A stretch of 60,370 nt of DNA from an uncultured Dysosmobacter sp. (GTDB lineage: Bacteria > Bacillota > Clostridia > Oscillospirales > Oscillospiraceae): contig CANQPD010000019.1 of NCBI GenBank assembly GCA_947625655.1, forward strand, positions 1-60,370, read 5' to 3'. A program made the position numbers and the translations under genes. This document shows, piece after piece, positions 25,809-34,296 of this stretch. Position 1 is the stretch's first letter. Each line of letters opens with the position of its first letter. The notes below the pieces were generated by a model. The model saw nothing but the letters and a program-made list of their open reading frames with translations, ran no database searches and was not told the DNA's origin.

Positions 25809-27689
25809 TTAGGATTCCTCCTTCCCGTGCTGACCGAGTTCCTGACAGATATAATCACGCAGCACATCAAATCCTGTCACGCGGAGTTTCTGCCCGGTTT
25901 CATACAGTTGGCCCTCCATGCGGATTTTCCAGTCTTCCTCACTCTGATCGCAAACGGGCGGAAAAGACTGTTGGTGGAGGTAATATTGCTTGCCAAAAGA
26001 GCCGATCCACTCCTCCGGGACAGCCCGCACCCGTTTGCCGGAGACAGAAAGGGGCTGTACAGGCTCCTTCGCCTGTTCTGTGCTTTTTGAACCGGAAAGC
26101 AGGTACGATTTAATAAACGCTTCCGCATCATTGACATCAAAAATATACGCAGATTCAGTTTCGGTTTGAAACAGCGCTCCGGCGATCCGGTATTTTAAAT
26201 CCGGACTCCAGCCGAATAACTGAAAAAGCGTTTCTACATAGGCCGCACCGGCAATATCCCTGGGCTGATACTTTCCGTCTGACAGCTTGGAAAACACGAC
26301 TGCGTTGCGGCTGCTTTTCGCCGCTGTACGGACGGCGAACTTCATCTCCACAGGGTTGACCAGCAGCTCCACATGGTTGTCTTTCCCAAAAGACCGAACA
26401 CATGTGGTGCTGAACTTGATCCTCTTATCTTGAAACAGTACATAGGGACGGTGATAATTGTCAAAGAATTCACTGCGGGCGATTTCAAAGCCTCTCATAT
26501 CAAAATCTCCCGGAACCAATGTGATGCTCGAGGGCAGGGATGCATCCGTCTGCTGCTCATCGGGTGGATGGATACTGGCGGACGCTTGGTAATAATCCGA
26601 CGGCTTGAATCCAGCCCAGCGGGGATTGATGGTCACAAACCCTCTGAGCAGACCGCTGTCGATTACCCGCAGCTCCGGGAGGATGGAGCGGTTGCCATAC
26701 TTGGAGTTGTTCAGAAGATGCTGAACCGCAATGAAATCATCTCTGGAAACGATGCCCTCGTGGTGGTTCCGGTAAAGGCTCTGGGGTCTGTCCCCACGAT
26801 TCTTTCTGGCCTTGTGGTTCAGATAGTTGGGGGTGAAGGTCTTCCGGGTCAGCACATCCCCGCAATGCCGCTCATTGCGAAGGACCTGGACAATGGAGTT
26901 GGATGTCCACTTGACATTCCCCAGATAAGTCTTCCTGCCCAGCTCGGTGAGCGCCGCCGCAATGTCGGAGGTGGAATATCCGTACAAATACATATAGAAA
27001 ATGAGTTTTACTGTGGGAGCTTCGTCCGGGTTGATGACCAGGTTTCCATCTGCGTCGTGAGAATACCCCAGCAGCTTGGGCGTCAATGGCAGACCTCCGT
27101 CCAGCCGCATCCGCAAGGAGGTCTCCATGCTCCGGCTGCGGATGTGGGACTCCTCCTGAGCCATGGTGGCCTGAAAAGAAAGCGCCATCTGGGAATCGTC
27201 TTTGAGGGAGAAAATGCACTCACTCTCAAAGAAGACCCCGACGGGACTGGGCAGCTCCGCAAGCATACGAACCATGCTGATACAGTCCACCACATTCCGT
27301 GCAAAGCGAGACACGCTTTTGGTAATGATCATATCGATTTTCCCGCTGCGGCAATCGGCGATCATGCTGTTGAACTCGTCCCGATGAGCCAGAGAAGTCC
27401 CGCTGATTCCCTCATCTGCATAGATTTTGACCAATGTCCAGTTGGGATGATGCACAACAAAATCCTCATAGTATTTCTTTTGCAGCTCATAGGAGGACGT
27501 CTGCTGGACATTGTCCGTGGAGACACGGGCATACACGGCGACCCGCTGCCTTATATCATTGTCGTAATAGTCAATAGGCTTTTTGGCCGGAATGAATTCA
27601 TAGTTCTCCGGGTCAACTTTTGTGTTGATGCGCCGGCGGACCCGTTCTTTTCGCTCCGCAAGCTGTTTTCGTGTGGCCTTGTCAATCAT
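25809..27689 (-). CDS. Serine recombinase with a long C-terminal extension
   Basis: ATG 27689 is chosen (CGGAGG upstream; an in-frame ATG at 27716 lacks one). The 626-residue protein has QRVAVYARVSTDNVQQTSSY (catalytic Ser), ITKSVSRFARNVVDCISMVR (Arg motif) and a recombinase domain with TPKLLGYSHDADGNLVINPD. The cysteine zinc ribbon usual in large serine recombinases is not obvious. Instead the last 250 residues form a domain (EFFDNYHRPYVLFQDKRIKF, VELLVNPVEMKFAVR, LFQLFGWSPDLKYRIAG) shared with the two following genes. The resolvase-like gene just upstream overlaps its start. Confidence 0.88.
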   Translation of the reverse strand: MIDKATRKQLAERKERVRRRINTKVDPENYEFIPAKKPIDYYDNDIRQRVAVYARVSTDNVQQTSSYELQKKYYEDFVVHHPNWTLVKIYADEGISGTSLAHRDEFNSMIADCRSGKIDMIITKSVSRFARNVVDCISMVRMLAELPSPVGVFFESECIFSLKDDSQMALSFQATMAQEESHIRSRSMETSLRMRLDGGLPLTPKLLGYSHDADGNLVINPDEAPTVKLIFYMYLYGYSTSDIAAALTELGRKTYLGNVKWTSNSIVQVLRNERHCGDVLTRKTFTPNYLNHKARKNRGDRPQSLYRNHHEGIVSRDDFIAVQHLLNNSKYGNRSILPELRVIDSGLLRGFVTINPRWAGFKPSDYYQASASIHPPDEQQTDASLPSSITLVPGDFDMRGFEIARSEFFDNYHRPYVLFQDKRIKFSTTCVRSFGKDNHVELLVNPVEMKFAVRTAAKSSRNAVVFSKLSDGKYQPRDIAGAAYVETLFQLFGWSPDLKYRIAGALFQTETESAYIFDVNDAEAFIKSYLLSGSKSTEQAKEPVQPLSVSGKRVRAVPEEWIGSFGKQYYLHQQSFPPVCDQSEEDWKIRMEGQLYETGQKLRVTGFDVLRDYICQELGQHGKEES

Positions 27690-28287
27690 GCAGCATTTCC
27701 CTCCGGGGTTCGTCATCAGGGAGTATCTTCCAACCGGGATTTGGCAAAAAGTACAGGTCGTGTAGATCCTCTTGATAATAGGAAGCCAGCGTATAAATAT
27801 CCTCCGAAACGAAGTAAACGCCCACTGGCTTTGGGAGTGCCGCCAAGAGGCGCGTACAGAAAGAGAGTTCGGAGAGTTTCTTCGAGATATTGCTTGCTTT
27901 CTGGGTAATGATCAGATCGACCTTTTCATCGTAGCAGTCTTGAAGGAGCCTTGACCACTCCGGGGCGCTCTCCATATTGGGCGCAGTGCTGCCCTCGTCC
28001 ACATAGAAACCGACAAACATCCAGTTTGGGCAGAGAGCCAGTGTGTCAAGAAATTGCTTTTTATGAGCTGAGAGATAGTCCTCATAGCGGGTCTGGTTAA
28101 AGTAGCGGATGTATACCGCCACACGGTAATGTGTTTTGGGAAGCGGGCGTTCCCGCTTGATTTCCTTTAACCAGGCACGATGTTCCGCTAAAAGGGTGTT
28201 TCGTTCCGTTTCCCTCTCCAGCAGGAAATCAAATGAGGGCATAACTTCCTGCTCTGACTCTCTATTTTGAACGGTCAGATCTGACAT
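27682..28287 (-). CDS. Catalytically degenerate resolvase-domain protein (pseudo-recombinase)
   Basis: ATG 28287 follows GGGGGAGCAAAT. The 201-residue protein aligns by eye with the N-terminal domain of the next gene: YRVAVYIRYFNQTRYEDYLS against RVAVYARVSTDNVQQTSSY, CPNWMFVGFYVDEGS against HPNWTLVKIYADEGIS, DLIITQKASNISKKLSEL against DMIITKSVSRFARNVVD, and LPKPVGVYFVSEDIYTL against LPSPVGVFFESECIFSL. The catalytic serine (RVS to RYF) and the SRFAR arginines are lost. No DNA-binding domain follows. It overlaps the active-type recombinase by 8 bases and may modulate it by hetero-oligomerising. Confidence 0.8.
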   Translation of the reverse strand: MSDLTVQNRESEQEVMPSFDFLLERETERNTLLAEHRAWLKEIKRERPLPKTHYRVAVYIRYFNQTRYEDYLSAHKKQFLDTLALCPNWMFVGFYVDEGSTAPNMESAPEWSRLLQDCYDEKVDLIITQKASNISKKLSELSFCTRLLAALPKPVGVYFVSEDIYTLASYYQEDLHDLYFLPNPGWKILPDDEPRREMLHD

Positions 28288-28349
28288 ATTTGCTCCCCCT
28301 GTGTTATTTCTCTTCCAGGCCATTATATAATCTGCAGACTAATAACAAA

Positions 28350-28385
28350 ATCGACCAGAAGTCAACACCTTGACTTCTGGTCGAT
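28350..28385. terminator. Perfect hairpin between XRE gene and recombinase operon
   Basis: ATCGACCAGAAGTCA (28350-28364) pairs with TGACTTCTGGTCGAT (28371-28385). Stem strength suits a bidirectional terminator, but a T-run is lacking, so an operator is also possible. A degenerate version lies near 29328-29360. Confidence 0.5.
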
Positions 28386-28431
28386 AGATGAGAAAAAAAG
28401 AAGCGAGCCGGCAATTCCAGCTCGCAATTTT

Positions 28432-28791
28432 TCAGGTATTGTCATCCCGTCTGGCCATAGTGGATTTCAACTCACGAACAATCTTCAGGATGGAATCCAG
28501 CTCCTTGGGAGAGCAGTCGGCCAGCAGCTCGTCAAACTCACTCTGGTATAGGCTTCTCACCTCCGGCACATCGGGCCGAAGGAGGGAATCAGCAGATACT
28601 TGCAGGGCTTCGATGATTCGGATAAAAGTTTCCAACTTCATGCTCGTCTTGCCTTTTTCGATATTGCTGATATGCGGCAGCGAGATATTGGCCTTCGCTG
28701 CAAGATCGGCCTGGCTCATCCGGCGATTGATCCGCGCATCTCGAATACGGGAGCCGACTAACTGGCTCTCGGTCAAATCATGTTCCGTCAT
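28432..28791 (-). CDS. XRE-family regulator
   Basis: The 119-residue protein has a helix-turn-helix (VGSRIRDARINRRMSQADLA, then ANISLPHISNIEKGKTSMKL). The C-terminus (ELLADCSPKELDSILKIVRE) is shared in pattern with the divergent XRE gene at 28933 (LLLSDCSTYEMLILLDVIKS). It lies upstream of the recombinase operon on the same strand and is divergent from the second XRE gene. It probably sets expression of one or both operons. Confidence 0.85.
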   Translation of the reverse strand: MTEHDLTESQLVGSRIRDARINRRMSQADLAAKANISLPHISNIEKGKTSMKLETFIRIIEALQVSADSLLRPDVPEVRSLYQSEFDELLADCSPKELDSILKIVRELKSTMARRDDNT

Positions 28792-28838
28792 CGGCTTCCC
28801 CCCTCAAATATATTCTCCAGATTATCTATTTCTAAGAG

Positions 28839-28887
28839 TATATCAACTTGAGGTGAAATTGATATAAGGCCGAGTTGATGATATAAT
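28839..28887. promoter_or_regulatory. Divergent promoters sharing one inverted repeat
   Basis: TATATCAA (28839-28846) and TTGATATA (28859-28866) are inverted halves. The right half provides TTGATA for a plus promoter with TATAAT at 28882-28887 (17-base spacing). The left half provides TTGATA for the opposite strand, whose -10 box is weak. One regulator bound here could control both XRE genes. Confidence 0.6.
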
Positions 28888-28932
28888 CTAAACACTATAA
28901 TAAGACTGCAAATTTTTTTTGGAGGTCTTATT

Positions 28933-29310
28933 ATGAGCCTGAACTACAAAGTCATTGGAAAACACATCCGTGAAGTCCGCCAGCGCAACCACCTTTCGCA
29001 AGCGATGCTCTCTGAACTGGTGGATAAAACGCCATCTTACATCAGCTACATAGAGAGCGGAATCAAGAGCATGAGCCTTGACACCTTTGTGCTTATCGCC
29101 AATGCCTTGGGAGTATCTCCCGACCGGCTTTTGATGGAGCAAGTCACCAGCACTGAACGGTGCGCCAGCGAAGAAATCGCTCTACTCCTTTCGGATTGCA
29201 GTACCTATGAGATGCTGATTCTCCTGGATGTTATAAAATCGTTGAAAGCTTCCTTGAAAGAGCATCAAGGCAGATACGGTAAACCAGACAACTTTGATTT
29301 TACCGTCTGA
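28933..29310 (+). CDS. XRE-family regulator, divergent paralogue
   Basis: TTTGGAGGTCTTATT precedes ATG 28933. The 125-residue protein has IGKHIREVRQRNHLSQAMLS and DKTPSYISYIESGIKSMSLD, a typical XRE helix-turn-helix, and a C-terminal leucine-rich helix like its divergent neighbour. It lies upstream of the metallophosphoesterase operon, which begins about 160 bases later. Confidence 0.85.
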   Translation: MSLNYKVIGKHIREVRQRNHLSQAMLSELVDKTPSYISYIESGIKSMSLDTFVLIANALGVSPDRLLMEQVTSTERCASEEIALLLSDCSTYEMLILLDVIKSLKASLKEHQGRYGKPDNFDFTV

Positions 29311-29470
29311 ACCTGAGAAAGCAATCAACCGGAAGTCACGAGCATTGACTGCCAGTCGATCTATGCCAGTAAAGCTGGATATATTTTTGGAACAGTGGAT
29401 ATGTTTTTGGAAAGTCCCGGATATGGGGCTTCCGAGTTGGTATAATGAAAAAAGAAAGGTGGAATGACCA

Positions 29471-30190
29471 ATGATCTATTACACAGGTGATATCCACGGA
29501 GACCCCTATGAGGTCATACAGTTTTGCGACAGCAAGAAGCTGACAGAGCAGGATACTCTGGTTCTGCTTGGAGATGCAGGAGCGAACTACTACCGAAACC
29601 GGCGAGACACAGAGATGAAGAAAGTTCTTACCGCCGTAAAGCCGACGATGCTCTGCATCCACGGCAACCATGAGATCCGACCGGCCAGCCTCCCTTCCTA
29701 TCGGACGAAGCAGTGGAACGGCGGGACAGTCTGGGTAGAGGAAGCCTTTCCCCGTCTGCTGTTTGCTATGGATGGTGAGATCTTTAATCTGGAAGGTCTC
29801 CGACACTTGGTCATCGGCGGAGCTTACAGCGTGGACAAATTCTACCGGCTGGCCAGAGGTTACGGCTGGTGGCCGGATGAGCAGCCTTCCCAGAAGATCA
29901 AGGACAAGGTTGTCCAGACACTGGATACCTGCGGGTGGCAGGTAGATACCGTCCTCTCCCACACCTGTCCCTATCCGTATGAGCCGCGGGAAGCCTTTCT
30001 TCCGATGATCGACCAGAGTACCGTGGACGACTCTACCGAGAAATGGCTGGAGGAGATCGAGCGGAAACTCAAATACGGCCACTGGTTCTGTGGGCACTGG
30101 CATATCGACAAGCATATCGACCGGATGCACTTTCTCTTCCACAGCGTGGAGGCTGCGCCGCAGCTCTTGACGGGAGGGGACACATTATGA
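29471..30190 (+). CDS. Calcineurin-like metallophosphoesterase 1
   Basis: The 239-residue protein carries the family metal motifs in order: YTGDIHGDP (DxH), VLLGDAGANYY (GD), CIHGNHEIRP (GNHE), a VLSHTCP histidine and FCGHWHIDKH (GHxH). It hydrolyses a phosphoester; the substrate may be nucleic acid, cyclic nucleotide or protein. AGAAAGGTGGAATGACCA precedes the ATG. It opens an operon of nine closely spaced genes. Confidence 0.85.
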   Translation: MIYYTGDIHGDPYEVIQFCDSKKLTEQDTLVLLGDAGANYYRNRRDTEMKKVLTAVKPTMLCIHGNHEIRPASLPSYRTKQWNGGTVWVEEAFPRLLFAMDGEIFNLEGLRHLVIGGAYSVDKFYRLARGYGWWPDEQPSQKIKDKVVQTLDTCGWQVDTVLSHTCPYPYEPREAFLPMIDQSTVDDSTEKWLEEIERKLKYGHWFCGHWHIDKHIDRMHFLFHSVEAAPQLLTGGDTL

Positions 30191-30537
30191 CAGAGGAAGA
30201 AAGACCGGAGGCCAAGGAGCAGGAGGCGTGCTTTGCCGCAATCCGTGAGATCGTCCAGGAGATTTCCCGCCTAATGGACGCTGCATATCAGCAATACAGC
30301 CGTTTGGTAGAGCAGGTGTTGAACGGCAGTATCACTGAGGAGCGGGAGATCGAGCGAATCATGGACGGGCTTGTGGACTTCGGAGATGATCCGAGGCTCC
30401 TTGAACTGTACAAAACCCTATGCCGCCATGTCTATTACAAATACCCCGCTCTTGTGGGAGAGCACACTGCCCTCTTCCAGCTCCAGTTTGAGGAAACGGA
30501 GGATGGGGATACGGATACGGAGGAGGTGAAAACATGA
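30187..30537 (+). CDS. Unknown acidic helical protein, 116 aa
   Basis: ATG 30187 overlaps the phosphoesterase stop by four bases. The protein is helical and acidic (EEERPEAKEQEACFAAIREI, VEQVLNGSITEEREIERIMD, ending EDGDTDTEEVKT). I do not recognise it. Its stop overlaps the next start (ATGA), implying coupled expression. Confidence 0.65.
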   Translation: MTEEERPEAKEQEACFAAIREIVQEISRLMDAAYQQYSRLVEQVLNGSITEEREIERIMDGLVDFGDDPRLLELYKTLCRHVYYKYPALVGEHTALFQLQFEETEDGDTDTEEVKT

Positions 30538-31778
30538 AAGCGCCGGAGATCAAGCACTACATCAACTGGCTGGGTCGGGTGGAATACCGAAACATCAACT
30601 GCTCCTTCACCTATGACGAGACATCCTATGCGGCCATCGACCGGATCTTCCACCTTCTCCACCGGCTGGAGCCAGGCCCGGAGAACACAAGCTGGGAACT
30701 ATGGCTCCGTGCGGAGCGAGGTACCATCGAAGACTTCGGCAGCTTTGAGGAGCTGCGGGAGGACGGCCAGGTGGAGAGCTTTGAGGAGTTTGAAACCTGG
30801 TGGCATTCTGAGTTCCCGGAGGAGGCAGCGTGGTTCCACTTTGCCGCCGGCGAGGATCAGGAGATCGGGTATCGGGCAATATTCTTGGGGCATCGGCATG
30901 TGCTGGAAGTGGATGGCCGCAGAGAACGTTCCTTCCCCAACGACATCTCCAAATTCACCGCTTGGCTGGAGGAGGCGGTACGGGACGCCGTTCAGATGGT
31001 GGAGACCGGCTCTTATCAGGGACTTGTGGAGCGGGAGCTGCCCATCTGGTATCGAACCGGAACCATCCTGCGCCGGGACCTGTGGAGGGTATTCCCTCAG
31101 TGGAAAGAGGAGTTCTTCCAGGACTTCTCCCAGCAGGAAATGGAGGAGTTTCTCACCTCGGCGGTGGGGTATCCTTTGGAAAAAAACAAGCGGCTTCCAT
31201 CCATGACCGCAAACGACTTTTATCGCTTCTGTGCCCTGGGCTATCGGGCTATGGGTTACACCGGAACGGAGAAATCGGAAAAAGAGCAGTACGCCCTCCA
31301 CGCCGATGGGCGGGACGAGGGACTGTCCAAGCTGGACGGAGATTCCCCCGAAGCTTTTGCACGGTGGCTGAAGGAGCGTCCCCGCACCGGTCACCCCTGG
31401 GAGGTATGCCGGGGCGGCAACAGCACCCACATCGACTGCATCGTACACCAAGATGCGCATGGCTACTATCTGGTGGTGGCCGGTCTTGCGGAGACCCGGA
31501 CGATTGAGGCGGTCCGTTTCTTCCTGGCGCTTTATCGGGCAGGCGTTCCCGTATGCATCCGAAACACAGAGGAACTGAAGGCCCGCCTGACCGGAGCGGA
31601 GTCCATCGGCATCGTGCCGGAGGGAGTCTTTCCCGCCTACTGCCACGACAGGTTTCCGGGAGAGAGCATTGTCGATTTTATGAACCTGCCTCGGGAGCGT
31701 CAGGATGAACTTGCAAAATACTGCCGATGGCAGCCAATCCCAGTTCCCAGGATGAAGAAGGAGGGTGAAACCCCATGA
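30534..31778 (+). CDS. Unknown 414-aa protein of the phosphoesterase operon
   Basis: The protein is soluble and rich in E, W, F and Y, with segments INWLGRVEYRNINCSFTYDE, YRAIFLGHRHVLEVDGRRE, WYRTGTILRRDLWRVFPQW and YLVVAGLAETRTIEAVRFFL. I recognise no catalytic motif and cannot name a family. It overlaps both neighbours by four bases and lies between the two phosphoesterases. Confidence 0.65.
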   Translation: MKAPEIKHYINWLGRVEYRNINCSFTYDETSYAAIDRIFHLLHRLEPGPENTSWELWLRAERGTIEDFGSFEELREDGQVESFEEFETWWHSEFPEEAAWFHFAAGEDQEIGYRAIFLGHRHVLEVDGRRERSFPNDISKFTAWLEEAVRDAVQMVETGSYQGLVERELPIWYRTGTILRRDLWRVFPQWKEEFFQDFSQQEMEEFLTSAVGYPLEKNKRLPSMTANDFYRFCALGYRAMGYTGTEKSEKEQYALHADGRDEGLSKLDGDSPEAFARWLKERPRTGHPWEVCRGGNSTHIDCIVHQDAHGYYLVVAGLAETRTIEAVRFFLALYRAGVPVCIRNTEELKARLTGAESIGIVPEGVFPAYCHDRFPGESIVDFMNLPRERQDELAKYCRWQPIPVPRMKKEGETP

Positions 31779-32338
31779 TCTTCTTTACCTCTGACCTGCA
31801 TCTCGGTCACGAAAACTGCATCCGCCTTTGCAATCGGCCCTTTTCCAGTATCGAGGAGATGGACGAAACTCTCATCGAAAACTGGAACCACAAGGTCACA
31901 GGGAAGGATACTGTCTATATCCTCGGCGACCTGATCTACCGCAGCCAAAAGCCGCCGGAGGAATACCTGCGGCGGCTGCGGGGGAAGAAACATCTCATCC
32001 TTGGGAATCATGACAGGGGATGGATCAGGAGTTGTCAGACAGAACGATTCTTTGAAAGCGTCAATAACCTGCTGTATGTCGCAGACGGGAAGCGGCAGTA
32101 CACACTTTGTCACTACCCCATGATGTCTTGGCCTCACATCATGCGCTGCTACATGGTCTTTGGCCACATCCACGGCAATACCGACGCGGATTACTGGCCG
32201 CTCATCCAGGCAAACGAGAGAATGCTGAATGCCGGAGTGGATGTCAATCACTTCGAGCCGGTCACCTTTGAGGAGATGGAGGCCAACAATCTTCTGTATA
32301 AAGGTCAGTCAAAAGCCGGGCTTGAGGTGCAGCCGTGA
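31775..32338 (+). CDS. Calcineurin-like metallophosphoesterase 2 (YfcE/MJ0936-like)
   Basis: The 187-residue protein starts MIFFTSDLHLGHENCIRLCN (DxH) and continues VYILGDLIYRS (GD), LILGNHDRGWI (GNHD), LCHYPMMSW (H) and VFGHIHGNTD (GHxH). It also has a VDVNHFEPVTFEEM C-terminal signature common in small bacterial phosphoesterases acting on nucleic acids or cyclic phosphates. Having two different phosphoesterases in one operon is unusual. Confidence 0.85.
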   Translation: MIFFTSDLHLGHENCIRLCNRPFSSIEEMDETLIENWNHKVTGKDTVYILGDLIYRSQKPPEEYLRRLRGKKHLILGNHDRGWIRSCQTERFFESVNNLLYVADGKRQYTLCHYPMMSWPHIMRCYMVFGHIHGNTDADYWPLIQANERMLNAGVDVNHFEPVTFEEMEANNLLYKGQSKAGLEVQP

Positions 32339-33219
32339 GACATAAAAAAGGCTTTTATGAGGTGGCTCCTGTAGCCGGTTTCATCGCACGGCAGGACTGG
32401 ACGCACACGATGGAACGAGCCGAGCGAAACGGCCTCTCTCTCCAGTCCCGAAAAGGAAGCACCGGGCTGCTGTTCTCCGTGAGAATCCTCGCTCCCATTT
32501 TAGATGGAGGGCTGCGGCATATCGTTCTGGCAGCGATCCAGTACAGTCTGGGGCGGCACACTTATATGCCCGGCATAGTCGCGGAATTCACCTGCCGGAA
32601 CCTGAGCCGTCTGGACGAAGCTACCCGTTTCACCGCTGTGGCAGAGATCCGCGCACATTTAAACCGATATGGAGAACAGGAGCCATATCCTCGATTGTGG
32701 CACAGCTTGAGTCGGGTGCTCACATCTGGCAAAATCAAAGAAGACGATAGGAGGAAGGAAAGGATGCCGATTTTACAACCTCTGGAAAGCATGGAACGCT
32801 TCTCACGCCAAGCACTGGCAGATGACCTGGACACCGTGCTGGAAAGGATAAGCCGCGAGGACATTGGGCTGGTGATCACCGAGGAAGGCAAAGATGACCT
32901 GGTTCTCTGCCCAGCCTCCTGGTTCAACCTTGACTATGTGGATGACTTTTCCTGTGTCATCAACAGCGCCCTCCGCTATGCCATGCGCAGCGAAGATGAG
33001 GAGAGTGCGGCGGTCGTCCAGTATCTTCGTCGCCACTACCAGTTGTTCGATGAAAAGACGCTTTCGGTGGCTGTCGCCGATCTGGAGCGGGAACTGAACC
33101 AGCCGATAGTGACCCTCAAGCAGCCGCAGGTCTGGAAGGAGCTCCAGGAGCTGTTCCGGCAGCGACTGGACGAGTTGCGGAAGGAATCTTCGGAAGGCGA
33201 GGAAACGCACCATGGATGA
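32335..33219 (+). CDS. Unknown protein with an internally repeated helical domain, 294 aa
   Basis: The GTG at 32335 overlaps the preceding stop. Two similar segments can be seen: VLAAIQYSLGRHTYMPGIVA...LSRLDEATRFTAVAEIRAHL (about residues 62-110) and VINSALRYAMRSEDEESAAV...YQLFDEKTLSVAVADLEREL (about 207-255). The ALRYALGR-type motif is one I recall from small unknown proteins of Clostridia conjugative elements. No enzymatic motif is seen. Confidence 0.6.
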   Translation: MRHKKGFYEVAPVAGFIARQDWTHTMERAERNGLSLQSRKGSTGLLFSVRILAPILDGGLRHIVLAAIQYSLGRHTYMPGIVAEFTCRNLSRLDEATRFTAVAEIRAHLNRYGEQEPYPRLWHSLSRVLTSGKIKEDDRRKERMPILQPLESMERFSRQALADDLDTVLERISREDIGLVITEEGKDDLVLCPASWFNLDYVDDFSCVINSALRYAMRSEDEESAAVVQYLRRHYQLFDEKTLSVAVADLERELNQPIVTLKQPQVWKELQELFRQRLDELRKESSEGEETHHG

Positions 33220-33436
33220 AAAGCAATATGAGCTCGTGGAAATCCAAGTAGATGCGGAGCTTCTGGAACAGTTGGAAGCGGTAATCGCCCCGATGGGGCT
33301 GACGCCAGAAATGTTGGCTGTGAAGTTCTTCGAGTTCTGCGTCGATCCCGCTACTCAGGAGTTGGCCATCTCCTTGCTTCTGAAATGGAAAGCCGAACAG
33401 GAAGCGGAGGGGGAGAATCCGGGAGGGGGACTTTAA
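33212..33436 (+). CDS. RelB/DinJ-like or RHH small protein, 74 aa
   Basis: The central segment (VDAELLEQLEAVIAPMGLTP followed by EMLAVKFFEFCVDPATQELA) resembles the ribbon-helix-helix start of RelB/DinJ antitoxins. No toxin is recognisable beside it. It overlaps both neighbours. It could be an operon autoregulator. Confidence 0.5.
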   Translation: MDEKQYELVEIQVDAELLEQLEAVIAPMGLTPEMLAVKFFEFCVDPATQELAISLLLKWKAEQEAEGENPGGGL

Positions 33437-33747
33437 TGCTGTCCAAGGAAACCTTCTGTGAAGCCCTGCGAAAGATCCAAGCGCAAAAGGATCGAGACGA
33501 ACAGTTCAGTAAGGCACTCACCCTGATGGGAGACGGACATTTCGTATTTGAGGGCGGAGCGCCGCTTCTTGCCGCCTTGCTGGATGTACTGAAGGAAGCG
33601 GTCGACGACCAGTACGACTATATCAGCTGGTGGCTTTACGATGCCGCCCCGGACTATGAAGTCTGGACCGATGATGAAAAAACTAAGTGGTGCCTGAAAG
33701 AACCGGAAGCCCTGTATGATTTCATCCGGGATGAATGTCAGGGCTGA
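33436..33747 (+). CDS. Unknown 103-aa protein of conjugative-element type
   Basis: TAATG overlap with the previous stop sets ATG 33436. The product (ETFCEALRKIQAQKDRDEQF, then LAALLDVLKEAVDDQYDYIS, WWLYDAAPDYEVWTDDEKTK) is acidic and helical. I recall similar short unknown proteins in Clostridia mobile elements, with no known function. Confidence 0.6.
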   Translation: MLSKETFCEALRKIQAQKDRDEQFSKALTLMGDGHFVFEGGAPLLAALLDVLKEAVDDQYDYISWWLYDAAPDYEVWTDDEKTKWCLKEPEALYDFIRDECQG

Positions 33748-33789
33748 GTGGTAGCGTCTCCCCAAATTCGTTCAAGGAGGTCAAATCAG

Positions 33790-34179
33790 ATGTCTAAGTG
33801 CTGCCTATACTGCCGGGTAGATGGAGCGTCTACGGAAAGCAACTGTCTCGCCATAAACCAGCAGCTCACCGCACTCCGAAGCCTCGCCGGCCAGCTTGGT
33901 TTTTCGATTTCCGCAGAGATGCTCCAATATGAGAGCGGCTTGGACGCAAACCGACAGAGCATTCGAACGCTGATCCGTGATGCACGACATGGAGTCTATG
34001 ACCGTGTGCTGGTGATGAACGGCGACCGTCTGGCTCGTGACGCCGAAGGTTTGGCGGCGATTGGAGAAAAATTGACCGCAGCAGGAGTCCGGGTCTATTG
34101 CCCAGATGGCGAAATTGATCTGGCCCCCGCATATTCTCATGGTTATTTCCGGGTGGCAACGATGGAACAGACCATGTGA
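33790..34179 (+). CDS. Resolvase-domain-only protein lacking the catalytic serine
   Basis: CAAGGAGGTCAAATCAG precedes ATG 33790. The 129 residues form one resolvase domain: CCLYCRVDGASTESNCLAIN, then LGFSISAEMLQYESGLDANR and VLVMNGDRLARDAEGLAAIG. In active enzymes the position after CRV is the serine nucleophile; here it is Asp. The arginine motif (DRLAR) is kept. There is no DNA-binding domain. It may be a regulator of one of the neighbouring recombinases or a divergent domestication. Confidence 0.65.
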   Translation: MSKCCLYCRVDGASTESNCLAINQQLTALRSLAGQLGFSISAEMLQYESGLDANRQSIRTLIRDARHGVYDRVLVMNGDRLARDAEGLAAIGEKLTAAGVRVYCPDGEIDLAPAYSHGYFRVATMEQTM

Positions 34180-34296
34180 TTGGGAAAAGTTCCCGTCCCA
34201 CCTCTCTTCCACGGCCAAAGAAAATGCGGTATAATAAAGGAACCACATACACCAGACCGGGAAAGTTGCTCATTCCGGCAGGAAGGAGATGTTGCC

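Noticed and set aside
26373..27908. A 511-codon plus-strand open frame over the recombinase
   Set aside because: The minus strand carries clear serine recombinase motifs; the plus frame is its shadow.
30699..31646. A 315-codon minus-strand open frame in the phosphoesterase operon
   Set aside because: It lies opposite a tightly coupled plus-strand gene with good ribosome-binding signals; no family pattern.
33212..33747. A RelBE-type toxin-antitoxin pair
   Set aside because: The first protein is RelB-like in its N-terminal pattern, but the second has no RelE/ParE features.
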